Below, one piece after another: positions 57,809-64,000 of a stretch of 64,000 bases of DNA; the first letter of the stretch is position 1; every line of letters begins with the position of its first letter. The position numbers and the translations under genes are program-made. Below the pieces are notes generated by a model, which saw only the letters and a program-made list of their open reading frames with translations, was not told the DNA's origin and made no database searches. The stretch comes from Bacillus sp. ISL-18 (GTDB lineage: Bacteria > Bacillota > Bacilli > Bacillales > Cytobacillaceae), in the NCBI RefSeq assembly GCF_018613415.1, contig NZ_JAGGQG010000026.1:1-64000 (forward strand), given 5' to 3'.

Positions 57809-59161
57809 TTAACGCACCAAGCAAGGGCGCTTGTTATCAAACTTCCAGCCTGGAATGTAGAACTGCATACCAACCGCATCATCACGAGAATTTAATCCCA
57901 TATTGTTATATAATTCATGAGCCTTCATAATTTGCTCCATATCAACTTCCACACCTAAGCCTGGCTTATCAGGGATCGCTAAGTGGCCATCGACAATTTG
58001 GAATGGATCCTTCGTTAAACGCTCAATGCCTTCCTGCCAAATCCAGTGGGTATCAATTGCTGTAATTTCACCAGGAGCAGCCGCAGCCACGTGGGTAAAC
58101 ATCGCTAGTGAAATATCAAAGTGGTTATTGGAGTGTGACCCCCAAGTTAAGCCCCAATCATTACACATTTGTGCGACACGGACAGAACCTTGCATCGTCC
58201 AGAAGTGCGGATCTGCAAGTGGAATATCCACTGATTGCAAGGAAATCGTGTGACCCATTTGGCGCCAATCCGTTGCGATCATGTTAGTTGCCGTTGGAAG
58301 ACCTGTTTGTCTTCTGAATTCAGCCATGACTTCACGGCCAGAGAAACCATTTTCCGCACCACATGGATCTTCTGCATAGGTGAGAATTCCATGCATATCT
58401 TTGCAAAGCTCAACCGCTTCTTTTAATGACCAAGCACCATTTGGATCAAGAGTGATTCTTGCATCTGGGAATCTTTCTTTTAATGCCTTAATCGCTTTAA
58501 TTTCTTCTTTCCCTTCTAACACGCCGCCTTTTAGCTTAAAGTCCTTGAAGCCATAAAGCGCTTGGGATGCTTCGGCAAGACGGACAACCGCTTCTGGAGT
58601 TAACGCTTCTTCGTGGCGGATCCGGTACCATTCCACTTCCGAATCAGGATTGCTGTAATAGGGAAGATCCGTCCGATTGCGATCGCCAACATAGAACAAG
58701 TAACCAAGTGTTTTTACTTTGTCACGCTGCTGGCCTTCGCCTAAAAGTGCGGCAACCGGAACATTTAGGTGCTTTCCTAAAAGGTCAAGTAATGCTGCTT
58801 CAATCGCGGTAACAGCATGAATCGTAATCCGTAAATCAAATGTTTGCAACCCGCGGCCAGCTGAATCGCGGCCGGCAAATTCTTGTCGAATCTTATTTAA
58901 GATATTGTTATAGTTACCAATTGATGCGCCAACTACTATTGCTCGTGCATCTTCAAGCGTTTTGCGGATACTTTCGCCGCCTGGTACTTCCCCAACACCG
59001 ACATTTCCATTGCTGTCCTTTAAGATGACAATATTTCTTGTAAAATAAGCTCCGTGTGCGCCGCTAAGGTTTAATAACATACTGTCACGTCCAGCAACTG
59101 GATAGACTTCCATTTCTGTCACAACTGGAGTAGCGTTAATAACTTTCTCAACTGTATTCAT
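57809..59161 (-). CDS. gudD: Glucarate dehydratase
   Basis: Dehydrates D-glucarate to 5-keto-4-deoxyglucarate. The 450-residue enolase-superfamily enzyme has FKLKGGVLEG with the KxK base, RITLDPNGAWS for the first metal ligand, YAEDPCGAENG, NMIATDWRQM and the His of WGSHSNNHFDIS, which is paired with Asp. C-terminus PGWKFDNKRPCLVR is typical of GudD. A hairpin (GAGAACGCAG/CTGCGTTCTC) lies just upstream of its AGGAGAT ribosome site. Confidence 0.93.
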   Translation of the reverse strand: MNTVEKVINATPVVTEMEVYPVAGRDSMLLNLSGAHGAYFTRNIVILKDSNGNVGVGEVPGGESIRKTLEDARAIVVGASIGNYNNILNKIRQEFAGRDSAGRGLQTFDLRITIHAVTAIEAALLDLLGKHLNVPVAALLGEGQQRDKVKTLGYLFYVGDRNRTDLPYYSNPDSEVEWYRIRHEEALTPEAVVRLAEASQALYGFKDFKLKGGVLEGKEEIKAIKALKERFPDARITLDPNGAWSLKEAVELCKDMHGILTYAEDPCGAENGFSGREVMAEFRRQTGLPTATNMIATDWRQMGHTISLQSVDIPLADPHFWTMQGSVRVAQMCNDWGLTWGSHSNNHFDISLAMFTHVAAAAPGEITAIDTHWIWQEGIERLTKDPFQIVDGHLAIPDKPGLGVEVDMEQIMKAHELYNNMGLNSRDDAVGMQFYIPGWKFDNKRPCLVR

Positions 59162-59235
59162 GGGGATGATCTCCTTTTAGGAGAGAACGCAGGGCTTTAA
59201 GATGCTGCGTTCTCTAGTCATTTTTTAAAATATAA

Positions 59236-60123
59236 TTAACGAGAAATCTCAACGTTTGCTAATTTTTCATAGTATTTTAATAGACTGCTGTGGTCTTCAA
59301 ATTCATGACCATCGACTTTCAATGCATACATCATTTCTAAAACAGCGGCAGTTAATGGCGCAGGCGCACCGAACTCATGACTTGTTTCCATTGCGTTTGT
59401 TAAATCTTTAATGTGTAAGTTGATTCGGAAACCTGGGTCGAAGTTACGGTCCAGCATCATTGGCGCTTTTGCATCTAAAACGGTACTTCCGGCTAAACCG
59501 CCGCGGATCGCTTGGTAAACTGCTTCTGGATTTACACCCGCTTTTTGCGCTAACACGAATGCTTCCGATACAGCTGCAATGTTTAATGCGACAATGACTT
59601 GGTTCGCAAGCTTTGTGACGTTACCGGCACCGATTTCACCAACGTGTACGACCGATCCAGCCATTGCGGCTAATACCTCTTTCACTTCTTCAAAAACTTC
59701 TTTCTTACCGCCAACCATGACAGAGATCGTACCATCAATGGCCTTTGGCTCGCCGCCGCTGACAGGGGCATCTAGCATTTCAACGCCTTTTTCAATTAAT
59801 GCACGATACACTTCTTGAGAAGCTGCTGGTGCAATGGAACTCATGTCAATGTAAATTAATCCATCATATGCGCCTTCAATCAGTCCGTTTTCTCCGAGTG
59901 CAACAGCTTTAACGTTTGGAGAGTTTGGAAGCATGGTGATGACGATATCTGCTTTTTCAGCGATTGCTTTTGGCGTTGTTTCTATTTCTGCCCCTAATTG
60001 TTCAAGTTCTTTGACTGCCTCTTTATTAAAATCACTCACGATTAACTGATAGCCTGCTTTAATTAAGTTTTTGCTCATCGGCTTACCCATAATTCCTAAT
60101 CCAATAAATCCAATTTTCTTCAT
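59236..60123 (-). CDS. garR: 2-hydroxy-3-oxopropionate (tartronate semialdehyde) reductase
   Basis: The 295-residue beta-hydroxyacid dehydrogenase has FIGLGIMGKPM for NADH, the substrate motif DAPVSGGEPKA, GAGNVTKLANQ with the catalytic lysine, and KDLTNA near the C-terminus. It reduces tartronate semialdehyde to D-glycerate, feeding glxK. In the glucarate context GarR is more likely than 3-hydroxyisobutyrate dehydrogenase. Same strand as gudD, 74 bases upstream of it. Confidence 0.88.
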   Translation of the reverse strand: MKKIGFIGLGIMGKPMSKNLIKAGYQLIVSDFNKEAVKELEQLGAEIETTPKAIAEKADIVITMLPNSPNVKAVALGENGLIEGAYDGLIYIDMSSIAPAASQEVYRALIEKGVEMLDAPVSGGEPKAIDGTISVMVGGKKEVFEEVKEVLAAMAGSVVHVGEIGAGNVTKLANQVIVALNIAAVSEAFVLAQKAGVNPEAVYQAIRGGLAGSTVLDAKAPMMLDRNFDPGFRINLHIKDLTNAMETSHEFGAPAPLTAAVLEMMYALKVDGHEFEDHSSLLKYYEKLANVEISR

Positions 60124-60188
60124 TTCGACAACACTCCTACAAATTTTTTTATTTAAAGAGAGTACAAGTATGTACTATCCTTATTAGA

Positions 60189-60255
60189 AATTGTCTAGCT
60201 TCAGCGCCTAGGGGCTCGGGGTCATAAGCCCCTGGTCAAGGCGCTTCCGCTTTTC
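60189..60255. repeat. Dispersed Bacillaceae repeat, short copy C
   Basis: AATTGTCTAGCTTCAGCGCC at the left, GGTCAAGGCGCTTCCGCTTT at the right, with AGGGGCT/AGCCCCT inside giving a near-perfect hairpin. It lies between the GntP transporter gene and garR. Related fragments lie at 34398-34415 and 35961-35997. Confidence 0.75.
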
Positions 60256-60340
60256 TAGTTTTGATACCATAGCGGGCAGCAAACTCCTCATGGGAATAAG
60301 TAATCTATGATTTACTGCCCGGTTGACTCAAAAGAAATGA

Positions 60341-61666
60341 TTATCCTACAAACATATTGAGAATTAATACACCGATTAAACCAATGATGGCAAGTGCGGT
60401 TGTATAGGTTGTTCTTATTTTAATTGCTTCAGGAACCGATAAATTGAGATATTCCTTAAACATCCAGAACCCTGGATCGGTTACGTGAGAGAAAGCAATA
60501 CTTCCGCATGTAACGGCAAGGGTCATTAATTCCATGCTAATTCCGGATGCTTGAGCAATCGGCAGTACCACTCCAGAAGCAGTCATTACCGCAACTGTTG
60601 CAGAACCAAGAGCAACCCGTAAGAGAGCCGCAATAATCCAAGCTAGGATGATCGGAGACATGTTCCAGCCCGATGTTATATCTTTGATGTAGTCAGCAAT
60701 TCCACCGTCAACAAGTACTTGCTTAAAGGCACCGCCTGCACCAATAACCAAAATAATCATGGCCATCGGCTTAACCGCATTCGAACAAGACTGCATTACA
60801 TCTTTCAGCGGGCGGCCTATTCTAGGTCCTAGCAGCCACATAGAGATTAAGAGAGCAAGTAATAAAGCCATTTCAGATGAGCCGAAGAAATCCATTGCAT
60901 GCCTAAAACCGTTGCCTTCTGGTAAAAATAACGTACAAATCGCGTCAGCAGCCATTAGTACGACTGGAATAAGAGCTACGAAAATACTTGAGCCAAAGGA
61001 TGGCATTTCTTCTTCTTTAAACGTTTTGTTCGTAATAAGCCCTTCTGGAATGATTGGATTAATCTTTTTAATAAATGGAAATCTGGTCCAGGTATAGGCG
61101 ATAAAAGTAGCTGCTGGAATGGCAATAATCAAGCCGTATAATAGAGTCAAGCCCATGTCGGCATGGAAGACGCCAACAACTGCAGCTGGTCCGGGATGCG
61201 GCGGGAGAAAGCTATGACAGGTTGATAATCCAACCGACATTGGTAAAGCAACCCACAATAGATTTAACTTTGTCTGACGAGTAATAACGAATACTAGAGG
61301 AATCAATAAGACAAAAGCGACTTCGAAAAACATGGTAATCCCAAGAACGAATGCAGCGATTAAGATCGCAGCTTGAATCCGTTTAATTCCCATTTTGTCT
61401 ACTAAACTAGTAGCAATCCGCTGTGCGGCTCCCGCATCAGCCATAACCGTTCCAAGCATAGCCCCGATGCCAACAATAAGAGCCGTCCCGCCCAGTTGGC
61501 CTCCAAGACCATCACCAATGGTGTCCCAAATTTTATCCAGTGGCATTCCGACAAGCAAACCGACAAATATAGAAGTTAAGAGAAGTGCAATGAAACCGTT
61601 CATTTTTAGCGGAATCATTAAAACAAGTAAAAGGACAACTGCTAAGGCAACATACAATAATGGCAT
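60341..61666 (-). CDS. GntP-family sugar-acid permease
   Basis: The 441-residue, 12-14-span carrier of the gluconate:H+ symporter family has LKMNGFIALLLTSIFVGLLVGMPLDKI, STCHSFLPPHPGPAAV, GPRIGRPLKDVM and TCGSIAFSHVTDPGFWMFKEY, all GntP hallmarks. By context the substrate is probably D-glucarate or galactarate. It lies between garR and the lyase gene on the same strand. Confidence 0.87.
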   Translation of the reverse strand: MPLLYVALAVVLLLVLMIPLKMNGFIALLLTSIFVGLLVGMPLDKIWDTIGDGLGGQLGGTALIVGIGAMLGTVMADAGAAQRIATSLVDKMGIKRIQAAILIAAFVLGITMFFEVAFVLLIPLVFVITRQTKLNLLWVALPMSVGLSTCHSFLPPHPGPAAVVGVFHADMGLTLLYGLIIAIPAATFIAYTWTRFPFIKKINPIIPEGLITNKTFKEEEMPSFGSSIFVALIPVVLMAADAICTLFLPEGNGFRHAMDFFGSSEMALLLALLISMWLLGPRIGRPLKDVMQSCSNAVKPMAMIILVIGAGGAFKQVLVDGGIADYIKDITSGWNMSPIILAWIIAALLRVALGSATVAVMTASGVVLPIAQASGISMELMTLAVTCGSIAFSHVTDPGFWMFKEYLNLSVPEAIKIRTTYTTALAIIGLIGVLILNMFVG

Positions 61667-61692
61667 GTTATTTCTTCCTTCCCTTTAGGAAA

Positions 61693-62589
61693 TTAATAAA
61701 TTTGATAAAGTTCTAGATCTCTTAAAACATTTTCTAAAATTTTCTTGCTTTCTGGATTCATCTCCGCTGCAGGAGCAAATGCGTAACCAACATCAATTCC
61801 TACCATTCTTAAGCCTTCTTTTAACACAACAGGGAATGTTGCTTTGTCCACAGCTAAGCGTAATGGAGCAAGTTTGAATTGCAATTCTAACGACTTCTGG
61901 TAGTCGCCAGCCACAAATGTGTTGTAAATATCCGCCACTAATTTAGGTGCAATATTTCCGGTGCTGGCAATGGCACCAGTGGCACCGTGACATAGTCCTG
62001 CATAAATGAGTGTGTCACGTCCTAATAAAACGGAAAAGGATTCGCGCGGAGTTACCCGTAAGTACTCAGCCGTTTTCGTAAAATCTCCGCTTGAGTCCTT
62101 AATTCCGATAATGTTGTCAACCTTACTAAGTTCTTCACACGTCTTCACATCAATTTTCACCTGGGTACGGGCTTCATTTCCGTAAAGGATGATTGGAAGA
62201 TTGGTAGACTTAGCAATGGCCTTAAAGTGATCCGCTAACTCCGTTTGCGTAGGTGACATAAAATACGGAGTAAGGACGGATAATGCTGCAACACCGCCAA
62301 TTTCTTCAACCATTTGAGCTGTTTGGATACAGTCTCTCGTGGTGATTTCACTAGCCCCACAATAAACAGGGACCCTTCCAGCCGTGTGATCCACCGTTAC
62401 TTCTACGACACGGCGCTTTTGCTCAGGTGTTAAACCGTAAATTTCGCCGCTCGACCCTAGGATAAATAATCCGTGGACACCGCCTGCAATGGTGTAGTCG
62501 ATGACTTTTCGTAATGCCTCTTCCATCAATTGACCGTTTTTATCTAATGGTGTGACTAATGCGGGGATTACCCCTTTTGGCTTAAACAT
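61693..62589 (-). CDS. DHDPS/NAL-family lyase acting on 5-keto-4-deoxyglucarate (inferred)
   Basis: The 298-residue class I aldolase-fold protein has GSSGEIYGLT, the catalytic Tyr in LYGNEA and the Schiff-base lysine in GIKDSSGD, then LLGRDTLIYAGLCHGATGAIAS. Context points to 5-keto-4-deoxyglucarate. B. subtilis uses a family member as a dehydratase/decarboxylase, but that needs a semialdehyde dehydrogenase, which is absent here, while garR and glxK are present. That would fit an aldolase yielding pyruvate and tartronate semialdehyde. First gene of the operon. Confidence 0.7.
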   Translation of the reverse strand: MFKPKGVIPALVTPLDKNGQLMEEALRKVIDYTIAGGVHGLFILGSSGEIYGLTPEQKRRVVEVTVDHTAGRVPVYCGASEITTRDCIQTAQMVEEIGGVAALSVLTPYFMSPTQTELADHFKAIAKSTNLPIILYGNEARTQVKIDVKTCEELSKVDNIIGIKDSSGDFTKTAEYLRVTPRESFSVLLGRDTLIYAGLCHGATGAIASTGNIAPKLVADIYNTFVAGDYQKSLELQFKLAPLRLAVDKATFPVVLKEGLRMVGIDVGYAFAPAAEMNPESKKILENVLRDLELYQIY

Positions 62590-62652
62590 TTTTTACTCCT
62601 CCCAGCTGTTTAGACTCTTGCTTTTGGACAAGAAGATCTTAAAAAAATACAT

Positions 62653-62706
62653 TGTGAATCAATTCACATATCTTGTTTTTATAAAAGATTATTATTCTTA
62701 CGTCAA
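62653..62706 (-). promoter_or_regulatory. Promoter and operator of the glucarate operon
   Basis: Minus strand TTGACG (62706-62701), 17 bases, TATAAA (62683-62678). About 10 bases further is TGTGAATCAATTCACA (62668-62653), a 16-base inverted repeat spanning the expected start site, where a GntR-type repressor would act. Confidence 0.65.
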
Positions 62707-62806
62707 ACCTATATCAAACTTCGTAATCATAATAACCTATATTCTGTAAACAAGTATGTGAATGGTATGACAAATTAGTGATAAGTGATGATTTCTTTTT
62801 TAAGTT

Positions 62807-63033
62807 CGTGAATCATTTCACATATCTATCGTAAACGGTTTCGCTGAAAATAGCTTCGTTCAATTTGATAAATTTTTTCTAGATGTTTTTAGTCATTTGA
62901 CCAAAATCCTTTTGGGATGTGTGAAAAATAGGAATGAACATTAGTCAAGTGACTAATTATTGACGATTTTATCAAACATGGTTAAAACTTTTTTGTTTGT
63001 TTTTAGTAACCGTTTACATTTTTATTGTATAAT
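62807..63033. promoter_or_regulatory. Operators and cre sites in the divergent lyase/cdaR region
   Basis: CGTGAATCATTTCACA (62807-62822), a second copy of the GntR-type site sharing TTCACATATC; a cre-like site CGAAACCGTTTACG (minus, 62843-62830, 12/14); TTAGTCATTTGACCAA (62889-62904) and TTAGTCAAGTGACTAA (62941-62956), two copies of a different inverted repeat; and a strong cre TGTAAACGGTTACT (minus, 63018-63005, 13/14) placed just before TATAAT (63028-63033). These fill the 559-base gap 62590-63148. Confidence 0.6.
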
Positions 63034-63148
63034 TGTCTTACAAATAAATCATCATTCAAATCGCTAATAATCATTGTACTTTTTTGGGCAAATAAACAAA
63101 TATTTTTTTACTATTCTAAAAATAGACAATCACCGGGGGGGAAAACGG

Positions 63149-64000
63149 ATGAAAATGTATCAAGCCCTAGCGCAAGAAATCGCCGATAAAGTAATGAACG
63201 TCATTCCCTATAATGTTAACATCATGGATGAGATTGGTTTAATTATTGGGAGCGGGGACCCGAAACGGATTGGCACCTACCATCAGGGAGCGATTTCCGC
63301 GATTGAGCAGGGAACGATTGTTTCAATCTATCATTCCGAGGAGGGCTCCCAGCCAGGTGTCAATATGCCCATCCATTTTCGAAATAAAATTATGGGCGTT
63401 ATTGGAATCAGCGGGGACCCCAACATTGTCGGTCCTTTTGCTGAATTAGTCCGAGTTACTGCTGATCTATTAATCAACCAGGAGTTTCTGTTCAGGGAAC
63501 GACGTATTCAAGAGCAGATCAAAGAGGAATTTTTGTATCAATGGGTGTTCCGCAGCGAGGAATATGACCCCGGAATGATCAGCAGCGGGGAAGCAATTGG
63601 AATTGTTTTAACGTTAGAACGGAAGGCCATTGTGGTAAAGGGCCATATCGCAAAGGAACCGTATCTGTTAGAGCAGGAGTTTTCTTTTCGTCTTAATCAA
63701 GACACCATGCTTTTTGTTGTCCCAACTGAGAGTGATGTGGTGAAAAGAATCGAAGCGATCCATTCTCAGGATAAGCTAAAGATTGGGATCGGCAGCAACT
63801 ATACCAATGTGTCCAAATCCGTCCATGAAGCCCGGCGTGCCATTGAAATTGTCGAACGGATGGATCTCCCTCAAACCATTTGCCATTATCAAGAGCTAAA
63901 GTTTATTGACTACCTAACTAATAAAGATATTTCTTTTACTGAGATCACTGATTTTTATATGGAACTTGATGAAAATCCAAAAGGGCAAGAGCTGATTGAG
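63149..64000 (+). CDS. cdaR: CdaR-family carbohydrate diacid regulator (5' part, cut by window end)
   Basis: 284 codons are open to the last base; the C-terminal PucR-type helix-turn-helix should lie beyond it. The N-terminal sugar-diacid-recognition domain is clear: ALAQEIADKVMNVIPYNVNI, IGSGDPKRIGTYHQGA, PGVNMPIHFRNKIMGVIGISGDP. Residues from about 165 form the GGDEF-like middle domain. It should activate the divergent glucarate genes when glucarate, galactarate or glycerate is present. ATG at 63149 follows GGGGGGG. Confidence 0.88.
   Translation, partial: MKMYQALAQEIADKVMNVIPYNVNIMDEIGLIIGSGDPKRIGTYHQGAISAIEQGTIVSIYHSEEGSQPGVNMPIHFRNKIMGVIGISGDPNIVGPFAELVRVTADLLINQEFLFRERRIQEQIKEEFLYQWVFRSEEYDPGMISSGEAIGIVLTLERKAIVVKGHIAKEPYLLEQEFSFRLNQDTMLFVVPTESDVVKRIEAIHSQDKLKIGIGSNYTNVSKSVHEARRAIEIVERMDLPQTICHYQELKFIDYLTNKDISFTEITDFYMELDENPKGQELIE

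Noticed and set aside
1..64000. CRISPR array, prophage, integrated element or tRNA genes
   Set aside because: No regularly spaced repeats, phage structural genes, integrase with att sites, or tRNA-like cloverleaf with CCA-type end was seen.

Overview
The window looks like chromosome of a low-GC, endospore-forming Bacillaceae (Bacillus/Neobacillus-like). The evidence is AGGAGG-type ribosome binding sites, many TTG/GTG starts, spore genes (cgeB-, sps-, gerPF- and spo0E-like), a SigW-type promoter before xpaC-telA, a TnrA/GlnR box before an amt-glnK pair, and the dispersed repeats common in this family. No phage, plasmid, CRISPR, tRNA or complete rRNA gene is visible.

Layout. 1-220: tandem minus-strand promoters and leader of an rRNA operon that lies off the left edge. 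473-7481 (+): DUF2642-like protein, CgeB-like glycosyltransferase and a complete pseudaminic acid pathway (pseB-C-F-G-H-I). 7551-12689 (-): convergent spore-polysaccharide operon (spsB-, spsA-, spsI/rfbA, spsJ/rfbB, spsK/rfbD) whose first gene, rfbC/spsL, is truncated. 12690-14270: a repeat, a cluster of eight DnaA-box-like sites, three very small genes and a cyclic-di-GMP-I riboswitch controlling a 54-residue protein. 14271-20655: VanY-type peptidase, telA-xpaC, VOC protein, a large two-domain glycosyltransferase and galU. 21028-30909: ROK kinase, a multidomain HtrA-like protease, a comM/yifB gene broken by an in-frame TGA, a RAYT transposase, ferritin-like protein, gtaB, a GGDEF/EAL protein and galE. 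31037-37741: amt-glnK, purine permease, MFS transporter, alaR-alaT. 37828-46921: ECF sigma factor, YtrA-type ABC operon, GNAT, second galE, serine hydrolase, membrane proteins, EamA exporter. 47242-55610: PAS-GGDEF-EAL, GerPF-like, SpoIID/LytB, FxsA, HNH, gpx-ohrR, glycine-rich protein, Spo0E-like, cytochrome c. 55699-64000: D-glucarate catabolism (GntR regulator, glycerate kinase, glucarate dehydratase, tartronate semialdehyde reductase, GntP transporter, DHDPS-family lyase) divergent from a cdaR-type activator cut by the right edge.

How it fits together. The left third is mostly devoted to sugar nucleotides and glycans, probably for the spore surface (pseudaminic acid, dTDP-sugars, two uridylyltransferases, two UDP-glucose epimerases). 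Cyclic-di-GMP appears three times: one dual-domain enzyme with an intact cyclase motif, one with a degenerate motif, and the riboswitch. The palindrome GGTGACAGGCACC (or its TGAC variant) occurs ten times, once just upstream of the RAYT gene, which suggests a REP/RAYT system. The right end is a self-contained diacid-sugar utilisation locus with recognisable operators in its divergent promoter region.
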